NCBI RefSeq assembly: GCF_046115515.1
Contig: NZ_CP175953.1
Reading direction: 5' to 3' (one strand)
From: Gracilimonas sp017641085
Lineage (GTDB): Bacteria; Bacteroidota; Rhodothermia; Balneolales; Balneolaceae
Length of the DNA stretch: 64,000 bases
Within the stretch, counting starts at the first letter, position 1, and each line of letters begins with the position of its first letter. The position numbers and the translations under genes were made by a program. A model generated the notes under the pieces. It ran no database searches. It worked only from the letters and a program-made list of their open reading frames with translations, and had not been told where the DNA came from. Of the stretch, positions 8,983 through 18,591 are shown piece by piece.

Positions 8983-10047
8983 ATGAAACGCATACTTATA
9001 GTTACAGGCGTATTGATCGCTCTGGGCCTGTTAGCCATTCCAAAATTAGAGGGATTAACAGGGTCAGCAAGTAATACGGCAGCCAACAATTCATCCAATA
9101 ATACACTTTCAGTGGATGTATATGTTGCCAAGCCCGATACCATTGAAAACAATATTTTTACCACCGGTACTTTGCTTGCCAATGAAGAGGTGGAACTGGC
9201 CAGTGAAAGCTCCGGTCTGATTGAAGAGATTTACCTGGAAGAAGGTGAGTATGTAGAAAAAGGAGAGTTGCTCATCAAAATCAATGATAGTGAATTGCAG
9301 GCGCAACTGAACCGGGCTGAGTTCAGGCTGAACCTTGCCGAAGACCGGGAAAAACGCCAGACCCAGCTGCTTGACAAGGGTGGGATCAGCCAGGAAGAGT
9401 ACGATGCTACGCTGAATGAGGTAAACGTAATGCGTGCAGAAGTTGCCCTGATTGAAGCACAAATTGCCAAGACGGAAATCCGTGCTCCGTTTTCCGGACA
9501 AGTTGGCCTTAAGTATGTAAGTGACGGAAGCTACATCACCCCAAGCACAAGAATTGCCACTTTGCAGGATATTGATCCCATTAAAATTGATTTTTCCATT
9601 CCCGAGCGATATGCGGCTATGGTAGAAGTTGGTAACAAAGTAGCATTCACGGTTTCCGGTTTGGATAAAACACTCACGGCGAGTGTATATGCCAAAGAAC
9701 CCAGAATTGATACCGAAACCCGTTCTTTACAAGTTCGGGCTAAAAGTCCGAATAAAGATGGAGCATTATTACCCGGCGCTTTTGCAGACCTGGAACTTAC
9801 ACTTTCGACTATTAACAATGCCTTGATGGTTCCATCTATCTCCATCGTTCCTGAACTTCAGGGACAAAAAGTATTTGTGGTGAAAAACGGGGTGGTTCAG
9901 CCTCAAACGGTCTCAACCGGACTTAGGAATGAAGCTAAAGTTCAAATTACCGGGGGCATTGCAGAAGGTGATTCGGTGCTTACAAGCGGATTATTACAGG
10001 TTCGTCCCGGGATGCCGGTTAATATTGGTAATGTAGAAACGGAGTAG
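8983..10047 (+). CDS. RND efflux periplasmic adaptor (HlyD/AcrA family)
   Basis: This 354-residue membrane fusion protein bridges the inner-membrane RND pump and the TolC-like channel. It opens with one N-terminal hydrophobic anchor and no lipobox. A biotinyl-lipoyl half-domain (ESSGLIEEIYLEEGEYVEKG) follows, then a short alpha hairpin (about residues 95-165), the second lipoyl half (TEIRAPFSGQVG), and beta-barrel and membrane-proximal domains. It is the first gene of a three-gene operon and is followed one base later by the pump gene. The substrate cannot be deduced from sequence. The short hairpin is typical of the HAE1-type adaptors of Bacteroidota-like bacteria. Confidence 0.9.
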   Translation: MKRILIVTGVLIALGLLAIPKLEGLTGSASNTAANNSSNNTLSVDVYVAKPDTIENNIFTTGTLLANEEVELASESSGLIEEIYLEEGEYVEKGELLIKINDSELQAQLNRAEFRLNLAEDREKRQTQLLDKGGISQEEYDATLNEVNVMRAEVALIEAQIAKTEIRAPFSGQVGLKYVSDGSYITPSTRIATLQDIDPIKIDFSIPERYAAMVEVGNKVAFTVSGLDKTLTASVYAKEPRIDTETRSLQVRAKSPNKDGALLPGAFADLELTLSTINNALMVPSISIVPELQGQKVFVVKNGVVQPQTVSTGLRNEAKVQITGGIAEGDSVLTSGLLQVRPGMPVNIGNVETE

Positions 10048-10048
10048 C

Positions 10049-13000
10049 ATGAGTTTATCATCACTGAGTATTCGTCGCCCGGTATTAGCTACCGTTTTTT
10101 CTATCGTAATTGTTTTGTTTGGGATTATATCCTTCAACTACCTTCCTGTCAGGGAGTATCCGGCTGTTGACCCGCCCATCGTAACGGTGAGTACATCGTA
10201 TATCGGGGCGAATGCAGAGGTCATTGAATCTCAGATCACCGAACCGCTGGAAGAAGAAATTAACGGGATTGCCGGTATCAAAAACCTGACATCGGTTAGC
10301 CGGGAAGGACGAAGTACGGTAACCGTAGAATTTAACCTGGATGTGGATCTCGAAACGGCGGCCAATGATGTACGGGCAAGAGTATCAAGAGCTGTGGGAA
10401 GTTTACCGCCTGATGCCGATCCCCCCGTGGTTTCAAAAGCGGATGCTGACGCCCGTCCAATTCTCTTTTTCAACATAAAGAGTGATTCACGAAACCTGCT
10501 TCAGCTTACCGATGTGGCCATTAACTATTTTAAAGAGCGCGTTCAAACCATTGATGGTGTAAGTAGCGTGCAAATTTGGGGAGATAAAACCTACTCGATG
10601 CGACTCTGGCTGGACCCAATGAAACTGGCAGCCTACGACTTAACCCCCCTTGATGTACGAAATGCACTGTCCAGCGAGAATGTGGAATTACCCTCAGGCC
10701 GTATTGAGGGAGACCTGACTGAACTAACGGTTCGGACGATGGGGAGAATGACTACCGTAGAAGAATTCAACGACCTGATCATTAGTCAGCGTAACGGAAG
10801 CAACATCAAGCTTCGTGATTTGGGGTATGCCGAATTAGGTCCGCAAAACGAACGAACCATCCTGAAACGGGATGGGGTGCCGATGGTAGGAGTAGTGTTG
10901 ATTCCTCAGCCCGGCGCCAATCAAATTGAGATAGCTGACGAGTTTTACAAGAGGGCAGATGCCATCGAAGAAGATCTACCCGCCGACATCGAAACGGCCA
11001 TTGGCTTTGATACCACCGAATATGTCCGGGCTTCCATAGACGAAGTACAACAGACTATATTTATCGCTTTTCTACTGGTAATCGCTATCATCTTCCTGTT
11101 TCTGAGAGATTGGCGAACCACTATAATCCCGGTGGTGGTAATCCCGATTGCACTAATCGGAGCGTTCTTTGTGATGTACATGGCCGGCTTTTCCATCAAC
11201 GTATTGACGCTACTGGCTATCGTGTTAGCTATTGGTTTGGTGGTAGATGATGCCATTGTGGTACTGGAGAATATTTATGCTAAAATTGAGCAGGGACTGG
11301 AACCCACCATTGCCGGAATATTAGGTTCCAAAGAAATTTTCTTTGCGGTTATTGCAACATCGGCTGCCTTGGTTTCGGTGTTTATGCCCATCCTGTTTTT
11401 AGGTGGAATTACCGGGCGTTTATTCAGAGAGTTTGGAGTTGTGATAGCCGGGGCTGTAATTATTTCCTCATTTGTAGCTCTTACGCTCACCCCCATGCTT
11501 TCCACTAAACTGCTTAAGAAGAGAGAGCGGCATAACAAGTTTTATGAGATGACCGAGCCGTTTTTCATTGCCATGAATAAGGCGTACAAGAATTCGTTGC
11601 AGACCTTCATGAACAACCGCTGGGTTTCATTTTTGGTGATTGCAGCTTCCGGCGGCTTGATTTATCTCTTTATGATGACCCTTCCACAGGAAATCGCTCC
11701 GCTTGAAGATCGAAGCAGAGTGCGGATGTTTGCCCAGGCTCCCGAGGGGGCTTCCTACGAGTACATGGATAACTATATGGACCGGCTTATTACTTTGGTT
11801 CAGGACAGTGTTCCTGAGGCTAAATCGGTTATTTCGGTAACCTCTCCGGGTTTTGGGGCTTCCAGTTCGGTGAATTCCGGTTTTGCCTTTGCCATCCTAA
11901 AAGAGCCCGAAAACAGAGAGCGTTCACAGGACGATGTTGCCAATGATTTATCTCAGCTGGTTACGAGCCTCAGCGGAGCTCAAACCTTTGTATCACAGGA
12001 ACAAACGATTGGCAGCAGCAGGGGAGGGTTACCCGTTCAGTATGTATTGCAAAACCAGAATTTTGAAAAACTGAAGGAAGTGATACCCGAATTTCTGGAA
12101 GAAGTGCGGAACAACCCAATGTTTACCTATCAGGATGTGGACCTGAAATTCAACAAGCCGGAACTTCAGGTTTCTATTGACCGTGAACGCGCTCAGGATT
12201 TAGGAGTTTCCGTACGGGATATTGCCGAGACTTTGCAGCTTTCTTTGAGTGGTCAGCGATTCGACTTTTTTATCATGAATGGAAAGCAATATCAGGTCAT
12301 CGGTCAGGTAAGCCGGGCAAACCGTAATGAACCGGTGGATTTAAAGAGTCTGTATGTTCGAAATAACTCAGGCCGCCTCATTCAGCTGGATAACCTGGTA
12401 ACGGTTGCTGAGCAAAGCAGTCCGCCGCAGCTCTATCGCTTTAACCGGTATGCTTCAGCCACTATATCAGCAAGTTTAGCACCGGGATACACTATCGCCG
12501 ACGGTATTGAAACCATGGATGAAATAGCAGAAGGAGTTCTGGATGATACCTTTGTAACCAGCCTTGCGGGTCCTTCCCGTGATTTTGTTGACAGTTCGTC
12601 CAGCCTTGGCTTCATTTTTCTGCTCGCGCTGGCCTTGGTTTACCTGGTACTTTCGGCACAGTTTGAAAGCTTCCGCGACCCGTTCACTATTATGTTAACC
12701 GTACCGCTGGCGTTGGCCGGGGCTCTGTTGAGTATGTGGTATTTCAATGAGACGCTGAACATCTTTAGTCAAATCGGGATGATTATGCTGATTGGTCTGG
12801 TGACTAAAAATGGAATCCTGATCGTGGAGTTTGCAAACCAGCGACAGCGACAAGGACTATCCATTATGGACGCTATTCTTGATGCTTCTGCAGCCCGTTT
12901 TCGCCCGATTTTGATGACCAGTATCTCTACAGTACTGGGGATTTTACCTATTGCACTGGCCCTTGGTGCCGGCGCTGAAAGCCGAACCTCAATGGGTATA

Positions 13001-13156
13001 GCTGTAATTGGGGGATTGATTATCGGTAGTTTACTTACTCTGTATGTGATTCCTGCCATGTACTCCTACCTCTCGCCGGTGAAATCCGATGATGATATAA
13101 TTGACGAAGAGACGATCAAGAAAGCTGAAAAAGAATTAGATACTGCTCCTGTTTAA
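10049..13156 (+). CDS. RND multidrug efflux transporter, HAE1/AcrB type
   Basis: This 1035-residue inner-membrane pump exports hydrophobic compounds using proton motive force. It has the expected plan of twelve membrane helices with two large periplasmic loops. The proton-relay aspartate pair is present in GLVVDDAIVVLENI in TM4 (about residue 399), and the TM10 lysine region is seen as IGLVTKNGILIVEFAN. The N-terminus (SIRRPVLATVFSIVIVLFGI) is the family standard. It lies in the operon with the adaptor and the outer-membrane channel, with only one untranslated base on each side, which suggests tight co-translation. No local regulator gene is present. Confidence 0.95.
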   Translation: MSLSSLSIRRPVLATVFSIVIVLFGIISFNYLPVREYPAVDPPIVTVSTSYIGANAEVIESQITEPLEEEINGIAGIKNLTSVSREGRSTVTVEFNLDVDLETAANDVRARVSRAVGSLPPDADPPVVSKADADARPILFFNIKSDSRNLLQLTDVAINYFKERVQTIDGVSSVQIWGDKTYSMRLWLDPMKLAAYDLTPLDVRNALSSENVELPSGRIEGDLTELTVRTMGRMTTVEEFNDLIISQRNGSNIKLRDLGYAELGPQNERTILKRDGVPMVGVVLIPQPGANQIEIADEFYKRADAIEEDLPADIETAIGFDTTEYVRASIDEVQQTIFIAFLLVIAIIFLFLRDWRTTIIPVVVIPIALIGAFFVMYMAGFSINVLTLLAIVLAIGLVVDDAIVVLENIYAKIEQGLEPTIAGILGSKEIFFAVIATSAALVSVFMPILFLGGITGRLFREFGVVIAGAVIISSFVALTLTPMLSTKLLKKRERHNKFYEMTEPFFIAMNKAYKNSLQTFMNNRWVSFLVIAASGGLIYLFMMTLPQEIAPLEDRSRVRMFAQAPEGASYEYMDNYMDRLITLVQDSVPEAKSVISVTSPGFGASSSVNSGFAFAILKEPENRERSQDDVANDLSQLVTSLSGAQTFVSQEQTIGSSRGGLPVQYVLQNQNFEKLKEVIPEFLEEVRNNPMFTYQDVDLKFNKPELQVSIDRERAQDLGVSVRDIAETLQLSLSGQRFDFFIMNGKQYQVIGQVSRANRNEPVDLKSLYVRNNSGRLIQLDNLVTVAEQSSPPQLYRFNRYASATISASLAPGYTIADGIETMDEIAEGVLDDTFVTSLAGPSRDFVDSSSSLGFIFLLALALVYLVLSAQFESFRDPFTIMLTVPLALAGALLSMWYFNETLNIFSQIGMIMLIGLVTKNGILIVEFANQRQRQGLSIMDAILDASAARFRPILMTSISTVLGILPIALALGAGAESRTSMGIAVIGGLIIGSLLTLYVIPAMYSYLSPVKSDDDIIDEETIKKAEKELDTAPV

Positions 13157-13157
13157 A

Positions 13158-14486
13158 ATGAAAAGACTGTCCCTGTTTATACTGATTATTGGTACCGCTT
13201 GCTTCCTCCCAAAGCCCTTAATGGCCCAGGATACATTGAGCATTGAAAAGGTAATCCGTACCGGACTCGAGAATAATTTTGCCATCCGGATTGCTGAAAA
13301 CGAAGCGCGGATTTCGGCCAACAATAATTCACCGGGTAATGCCGGTTTTCTGCCGGTGATCTCTGCCGATGGTACGTTCAATGAAAGCGTTGAAGATAAT
13401 AAGGCCGAATATTCAACCAATGCCATTCCCGACCGGAACGACCAGAATGCCCGGACTACCATATTCAGTTATGGGCTGAATGCAAACTGGACCATTTTTG
13501 ACGGTTTAACCATGTTTGCCACCTCTGACCGGCTCTCACTGGAAGAGGAAATTGATGAAACGGAAGCCCGGCTTCAACTTGAACAGGTACTGGCCGATAT
13601 CATCAGCACTTACTACCAGATTGTAGGCCAGCAGAATGCCTATCATGTGCTGGAGAATACCGTTGAGGTATCCAGAGAACGAATTCGTATAGCCGAGACA
13701 AGGCTCGATTTGGGGTCAGGTTCAGAATATGACCTCATACAATCCCGGGCTGATTTCAATGCCGACCGTGCCGCACTTATCCGGTCAGGAACCGGCCTGA
13801 AGCAAGCCAAGATTTTACTCACGCAGGTGTTAGCAGATACCTCCTTATCCGGTTATGATGTAAGTAGCAATATCGTTTTGGGGGAGAAGTTGAGGCTTGA
13901 GCCACTCATTGAGGAGGCGCTGCAACAGAATAGTGAATTACAAATTGCACGTTTGAATCAAAATGCTGCCGAAGCTGAAATCCGTGAGATTTCCGGCGAG
14001 TTTTTCCCGCAGATTAGTTTAAACGGAGGCTATGGTTACCAGCGGACGGAAACCAGCAGTGGCTTTGCGGATTTTACTGAAACCAGTGGATTTACCTATG
14101 GTGTAACGGCCCGGATCAACCTTTTTGACGGAATGAATAAAAACCGGCGCAGACAAAACGCTAAGATTGCTGAGAAAAACCAGGGGCTGCGTCTGCAGGA
14201 TGTACGCTTTCAGGTTACATCTCAGATTCGTCAGATTTATGCTCAGTACAGCGATGCCCTTTCCCTGATTGAGCTGGAGAAAGAGAATCTGCAATATGCT
14301 CAACAAAGCCAGGAGATAGCCCTGGAGCGTTTCCGGTTGGGAACCATCAACTCGGTTGAATTACGTGAAGCTCAGCAGAGTTTACTTGATGCTGAAAACC
14401 GGTTGATTGCCGCCCAGATTGAAGCGAAGTCAGCGGAAACTCAGCTACTTAGATTAAGCGGTCGCTTACTTTCCGCTGCAGAATAA
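13158..14486 (+). CDS. TolC-family outer membrane efflux channel
   Basis: This 442-residue protein has a signal peptide ending near PLMAQ and the two-repeat outer-membrane efflux protein architecture. Each repeat has long amphipathic coiled-coil helices, for example RIRIAETRLDLGSGSEYDL and QEIALERFRLGTINSVELRE, which form the periplasmic tunnel. It completes the tripartite pump encoded just upstream. The ORF is full length and ends shortly before a palindromic repeat element. Confidence 0.92.
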   Translation: MKRLSLFILIIGTACFLPKPLMAQDTLSIEKVIRTGLENNFAIRIAENEARISANNNSPGNAGFLPVISADGTFNESVEDNKAEYSTNAIPDRNDQNARTTIFSYGLNANWTIFDGLTMFATSDRLSLEEEIDETEARLQLEQVLADIISTYYQIVGQQNAYHVLENTVEVSRERIRIAETRLDLGSGSEYDLIQSRADFNADRAALIRSGTGLKQAKILLTQVLADTSLSGYDVSSNIVLGEKLRLEPLIEEALQQNSELQIARLNQNAAEAEIREISGEFFPQISLNGGYGYQRTETSSGFADFTETSGFTYGVTARINLFDGMNKNRRRQNAKIAEKNQGLRLQDVRFQVTSQIRQIYAQYSDALSLIELEKENLQYAQQSQEIALERFRLGTINSVELREAQQSLLDAENRLIAAQIEAKSAETQLLRLSGRLLSAAE

Positions 14487-14488
14487 AA

Positions 14489-14609
14489 AGTCATCCTGAG
14501 CTAATTTAAGTTGAATTGGGGGCTGGTGTTATCCACGAAGGATCTTAGCCAGAAGATGCTTGGTAATCATATCATGACTAAGATTCATCGCTATCGCTCT
14601 GAATGACTT
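14489..14609. repeat. Dispersed palindromic repeat (TCATCCTGAGC / GCTCTGAATGA)
   Basis: Imperfect terminal inverted repeats AGTCATCCTGAGC and GCTCTGAATGACT (11 of 13 paired) bound a block of about 121 bases with inner AAGGATCTTAG and AAGATTCATCGC arms. The same word family recurs at 49462-49534. It lies between the convergent tolC-like and RsbW-like genes. This resembles the TCATTCTGAGC...GAAGAATCTT repeats seen in many Bacteroidota-like genomes. Confidence 0.6.
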
Positions 14610-14652
14610 TAGGGGGGTAGAAGAGCAGTACAAAATGACCGCTTTCCTACTA

Positions 14653-15060
14653 TCACTCCGGTAAGGTAAAGACCAGTTTCAACCGTGTTCCATTCTCGGA
14701 ATAAGAAACTTCATCGGCATATTCTTCCATCAGGAAAACACCACGGCCGCTGGTTTTTAGTAAATTTTCCTCAGCCAGGGGATCGGGAATAGATTCCGGA
14801 TCAAAACCTTCCCCCTGATCTTTTGAATCAAAGATAAGCTTACTATCGTCCTTGTAGGCCTTAATGGTCACGATCTTGGATTCATCCAATTTGTTACCGT
14901 GCAGAATACCATTGGTGGCTGCTTCCGAAACGGTAAGCATCAGGCGGGCATAAAATTCATCGTTAAAGCCGAGTTCTTCCTGAAGAGCGGTAAGCATGTG
15001 CTCCACTCTTTCAACTTCCTCGTACGTTGACTGTAGGGTAAGGGTCTGTAGTAATTTCAT
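14653..15060 (-). CDS. RsbW-like ATP-binding anti-sigma regulatory kinase
   Basis: This 135-residue protein is a single GHKL ATPase domain of the RsbW/SpoIIAB anti-sigma regulatory type. The N box is SEAATNGILHGNK (about residues 46-58), the G1 box is DQGEGFD, and the G2 region is SGRGVFLM. Such proteins phosphorylate an anti-sigma-factor antagonist or act in a stress phosphorelay. No sigma factor or STAS antagonist is adjacent. It follows gdhA by three bases on the same strand, so they share an operon, but the functional link is unclear. Confidence 0.85.
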   Translation of the reverse strand: MKLLQTLTLQSTYEEVERVEHMLTALQEELGFNDEFYARLMLTVSEAATNGILHGNKLDESKIVTIKAYKDDSKLIFDSKDQGEGFDPESIPDPLAEENLLKTSGRGVFLMEEYADEVSYSENGTRLKLVFTLPE

Positions 15061-15063
15061 GTA

Positions 15064-16368
15064 TTAAGCATATATACCACGCAGTTTCAGCGTCGTGGCC
15101 ACCCGGTCGATGGCATACACGTAAGCCGCTTGACGGAGCGTAATACTATACTTTTCACTCACCATAAACAAGTTGTCAAACGATTCTCTCATCATGCGAT
15201 TCAGGCGGCGGTTTACGCGTTCTTCCGTCCAGAAATAACCGTGCCGATCCTGCACCCACTCAAAATAGGAAACCGTTACACCGCCAGCATTTGCAAGGAT
15301 GTCAGGAATGACCATAATCCCATTCTCTTCCAGTAATTTATCGGCATTGGCGGTAACGGGACCGTTAGCACCTTCAGCGATAATCTTGGCTTTAATCCTG
15401 GCAGCATTTTCTTTGTTAATCTGATCTTCTTTAGCAGCAGGAATCAATACATCACATTCAAGTTCAAGCAGATCCTGATTGCTGATGGGCTCCGCTCCGT
15501 CAAAGCCTTCCAGTGAATTTCCGTGCGTTTGGGAATAGCGAATAGCTTCTTCAATGTCGATACCATTCTTGTTGTAATAACCGCCGCTGATATCGCTGAT
15601 AGCAATTACTTCAGCTCCTTGTTCATACATGAGCTGTGCAGAAACAGAGCCCACATTTCCGAATCCCTGAACTACCACGGTTGTGTTGCTTGGGGAAATA
15701 CGAAGTTTACCTAAAGCCGCAAGCGTACAGGTTACCACCCCGCGTCCGGTCGCTTCTTTTCGTCCTTTTGATCCGCCAAGAATAATGGGCTTTCCGGTAA
15801 CAACAGCGTTTTCTGTTTTCTTTTGTTTCATGCTGTAGGTGTCCATGATCCACGCCATCACCTGCTCATTGGTGTTCATATCAGGGGCGGGGATGTCACG
15901 ATCGGGTCCAAAAACATCCAGCATGTTGGCGGTGTACCGTCGGGTAAGTCGCTCCAGTTCAGCCTGGGATAAGTTCTTTGGGTTTACCCGAACGCCGCCT
16001 TTTGCTCCGCCAAAGGGAACATTGACGACGGCACATTTCCAGGTCATCCAGGCTGCGAGAGCTTTTACCTCATCAATGGTGACGTCTTCAGAATACCGGA
16101 TTCCACCTTTGGATGGGCCAAGAATACTGTTATGAATTACGCGGTACCCTTCAAACACTTCGATGCGCCCATCGTCCATGGTTACCGGGATGGAAACCAT
16201 GACCACCTTTTCGGGACTGGACAAATATTTAAAAACACCTTCATCTAAATCGAGAATTTCTGCTGCGAACCGAAAGCGCTCCATCATGGAAGCAAAGGGA
16301 GAGTCGTGAGCAATATGAGGAACCGGTTCTTTGTAATAGCCGCTGGCAATAGAGTCTTTTGTGGACAT
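15064..16368 (-). CDS. gdhA: Glutamate dehydrogenase (Glu/Leu/Phe/Val family)
   Basis: This 434-residue enzyme interconverts glutamate and 2-oxoglutarate plus ammonia. The N-terminal catalytic domain contains GPSKGGIRYS and PFGGAKGGVRVNP with the substrate-binding lysines, followed by DIPAPDMNT. The Rossmann domain contains VVVQGFGNVGS. Length and motifs fit the hexameric bacterial GDH, and coenzyme preference cannot be read safely. It heads a two-gene operon with the RsbW-like kinase and is divergent from the PiT-like gene. Confidence 0.92.
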   Translation of the reverse strand: MSTKDSIASGYYKEPVPHIAHDSPFASMMERFRFAAEILDLDEGVFKYLSSPEKVVMVSIPVTMDDGRIEVFEGYRVIHNSILGPSKGGIRYSEDVTIDEVKALAAWMTWKCAVVNVPFGGAKGGVRVNPKNLSQAELERLTRRYTANMLDVFGPDRDIPAPDMNTNEQVMAWIMDTYSMKQKKTENAVVTGKPIILGGSKGRKEATGRGVVTCTLAALGKLRISPSNTTVVVQGFGNVGSVSAQLMYEQGAEVIAISDISGGYYNKNGIDIEEAIRYSQTHGNSLEGFDGAEPISNQDLLELECDVLIPAAKEDQINKENAARIKAKIIAEGANGPVTANADKLLEENGIMVIPDILANAGGVTVSYFEWVQDRHGYFWTEERVNRRLNRMMRESFDNLFMVSEKYSITLRQAAYVYAIDRVATTLKLRGIYA

Positions 16369-16720
16369 CGTCTGTATTTGATGGTTTTGTAGCTTGAATC
16401 GCTCAAAAAAGCGGTTCCAAATATAAAAGGATTATGGAAAACAAGTATAACTTTATAGAAAAAAGACGATGAAATTTTGGCAGAAACCAGCACGAATCAG
16501 TATCGAAATGTTAATCTGTCTTCAGAAAGCCTATTCAGTTTTTGTCAAGATAAATAATCGACCATTTGGCTCATGATGTGCTTTAAAGCCAGCCAATACT
16601 TTAGGTGAAAATCGCCATTGTTATAAAATTGTTAAGTATCGGGCAAATCGGCATCTCGTAACACTGTCTTAACATGAGCTTAGTACCCTTGGGCAAAATT
16701 CAGCACACTAACTCATATCA
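16369..16720. other. Divergent intergenic region gdhA / PiT-like gene
   Basis: This 352-base stretch separates two divergent genes and must hold both promoters. It is A+T rich. I found no convincing small gene, RNA fold or strong promoter box. Confidence 0.5.
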
Positions 16721-17848
16721 ATGTCTAATACACAATCTAACGAAAGTGATCAAAGTCCGATAGAACGGTTAATCCCAACGGGTTTTTATGATGTAATTAA
16801 ACAGGAACGAATTTTTATAGGCCTGATTGGTCTGTTCTTTTTTATCTCCGGTGTGGTGTTCCCATATGCAGAACTGGCCATGTGGGTCGGTTTCATTTTT
16901 GCCGGATACTCTGCTATTGCCAACGACAGTATTCAAACCATCGGTACCTTCCTGGCTTCCAACATGGATAAAAAATGGTGGATGCTTTGGTTGTGGATCG
17001 GGGGAATTTTCCTGGTCACCGTTTCCGTAAGCTGGTATATATTTGACGGGGATGTAACGTACCAGCGGCTGACATCCAAAGGGTTTTCGGAAGCACCCAC
17101 TGAGTTTTCATTTCTTCAGGTGGCCGCGCCTGTATTCTTGTTGATACTGACCCGTATGCGGATGCCGGTTTCAACCACCTTCTTATTGTTAAGCTGTTTC
17201 GCCACTTCTGCTGAGGGTATTACCTCGGTGCTCGGCAAGAGTTTACAGGGATATGGAATTGCCCTTGTAACCGGACTTGTGGTATGGTTATTAGTTACAA
17301 ATACTATCGAGAAGAGATTTAAAGGAGAGCCTAAAAAATTCTGGCTTCCACTGCAGTGGATTATTTCCGGTACGCTTTGGGCTGTCTGGGTTATGCAGGA
17401 TGCCGCCAACATCGCGGTGTACTTACCACGGTCGTTAGAGTTTTCTCAGTTCCTTGGCTTTGCACTCTTCATCTTCTTCGGCCTTGGGCTGCTGTTCTAC
17501 CTGAGAGGGGATAAGATTCAGGAAATTGTAACCGAGAAATCCCGGGTTACCGATGTCCGTTCTGCTACCATCATCGACTTTGTGTACGCCATCTTGCTTG
17601 TGTACAAACTAACAATCAGTACCGTACCGATGAGTACCACCTGGGTATTCCTTGGACTGCTTGCCGGACGTGAAATTGGAATGAGCATTATGGACGGAAA
17701 GGAGAAAGGGCGGCCTATGGGCAAAGTGTTTGGAATGGCCTTCAAAGACCTGACCTACGCATTGATTGGTCTGGCAGTATCTATCGTACTTGCAATTTCT
17801 ATTAACGATGAAGTGCGAGATCAGTTGTTAGGAATGATTGGCTATTGA
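16721..17848 (+). CDS. PiT-like (PHO4-like) duplicated membrane transporter, divergent
   Basis: This 375-residue polytopic protein has no name I can give from direct recognition, but its pattern is that of inorganic phosphate transporters of the PiT family. A first half has AIANDSIQTIG (Asn68-Asp69) and, about 80 residues on, MPVSTT (149-153). The second half repeats this as MQDAANIAV (226-230) and VPMSTT (303-307). PiT proteins have two such repeats with GANDxANA and P[VT]STTH. Here the motifs are altered: the second has Gln-Asp in place of Asn-Asp, and the His after STT is missing. Eight to ten helices are predicted. Substrate may differ from phosphate. A strong terminator follows. Confidence 0.6.
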   Translation: MSNTQSNESDQSPIERLIPTGFYDVIKQERIFIGLIGLFFFISGVVFPYAELAMWVGFIFAGYSAIANDSIQTIGTFLASNMDKKWWMLWLWIGGIFLVTVSVSWYIFDGDVTYQRLTSKGFSEAPTEFSFLQVAAPVFLLILTRMRMPVSTTFLLLSCFATSAEGITSVLGKSLQGYGIALVTGLVVWLLVTNTIEKRFKGEPKKFWLPLQWIISGTLWAVWVMQDAANIAVYLPRSLEFSQFLGFALFIFFGLGLLFYLRGDKIQEIVTEKSRVTDVRSATIIDFVYAILLVYKLTISTVPMSTTWVFLGLLAGREIGMSIMDGKEKGRPMGKVFGMAFKDLTYALIGLAVSIVLAISINDEVRDQLLGMIGY

Positions 17849-17873
17849 TATTTAAAGGCAAATACCTCATACT

Positions 17874-17908
17874 AAGGCGTGCTCACATTGGTGAGTACGC
17901 CTTTTTTT
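17874..17908 (+). terminator. Rho-independent terminator after the PiT-like gene
   Basis: AAGGCGTGCTCAC pairs with GTGAGTACGCCTT (one G-U pair) over a four-base ATTG loop and runs into seven T. Confidence 0.9.
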
Positions 17909-17980
17909 GTTTCATACTCTGCATTCTTCATGAAAGTAAACAACTGAAATATCATCAACAGAACGTAAACCGGATGCACT

Positions 17981-18481
17981 ATGAACGCCAACGTGTTAGT
18001 TTTAAATCAAGACTACCAACCGCTTAGTATTTGTTCTGTACAGCGGTCCATGAAACTGATCTTTCTTGAAAAAGCGGAACTGCTTCATGACGATCCGGAG
18101 AAAGAGGTGCGTACTCCCCGCGAGTCCTTTCAATTCCCTTCTGTAATCAGGTTACGAAACTATATTCGGGTCCCTTACACTAAAATTGTGCTTTCCCGCA
18201 GAAATGTAATGCGCAGGGATGATTTCACCTGTCAGTACTGCGGGAAAAAGTCAGATCTCACCATCGATCATATCATCCCGAAAAGCCGGGGTGGTAAAGA
18301 TACCTGGGAAAACCTGACCACCGCCTGTGATAAATGTAACGTACATAAAGGAAACCGCACGCCGAAAGAAGCCCGCATGCCGCTGAAGAAGAAACCATAC
18401 CGCCCAATCCCAATCACTTTCTTCCGCGACTCCAACGGCGGCGTTCAAGAGCCCTGGAAACCCTATTTGTACATGACATAA
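17981..18481 (+). CDS. HNH endonuclease family protein
   Basis: This 166-residue protein carries a C-terminal HNH nuclease fold. Two zinc knuckles, CQYCGKK and CDKCNVHKGN, flank the core IDHIIPKSRGGKDTWENL, with the catalytic His in DH and the Asn in ENL intact. The N-terminal part (VLVLNQDYQPLSICSVQRSMKLIFLE, split here from position 6) is a conserved feature of this stand-alone chromosomal family found in cyanobacteria and Bacteroidota. Its physiological role is not known to me. There is no neighbouring intron, phage or restriction gene, so it is not read as a mobile element. Confidence 0.85.
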   Translation: MNANVLVLNQDYQPLSICSVQRSMKLIFLEKAELLHDDPEKEVRTPRESFQFPSVIRLRNYIRVPYTKIVLSRRNVMRRDDFTCQYCGKKSDLTIDHIIPKSRGGKDTWENLTTACDKCNVHKGNRTPKEARMPLKKKPYRPIPITFFRDSNGGVQEPWKPYLYMT

Positions 18482-18485
18482 CAAA

Positions 18486-18559
18486 CATCGAACAAAGAAC
18501 ACCCAACACCGAACGTATAAGTTCAAAGTTGAGTGTTCGATATTCCTTGTTCAATGTTC
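18486..18559. repeat. Quasi-repetitive GAACA hairpin
   Basis: The left arm repeats CGAACA/GAACAC/CCGAAC words and pairs imperfectly with a right arm rich in GTTCAA/GTGTTC/TTGTTC. It lies just after the HNH gene stop and before mnmA, and resembles other intergenic hairpins in this window in style but not in sequence. Confidence 0.5.
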
Positions 18560-18591
18560 ATGGGCCTCTGTCAACCGTCCTGAAAAAGCCT

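Noticed and set aside
17981..18481. HNH gene as part of a group II intron or phage
   Set aside because: It has no reverse transcriptase, intron core or phage neighbours, and belongs to a stand-alone chromosomal family.
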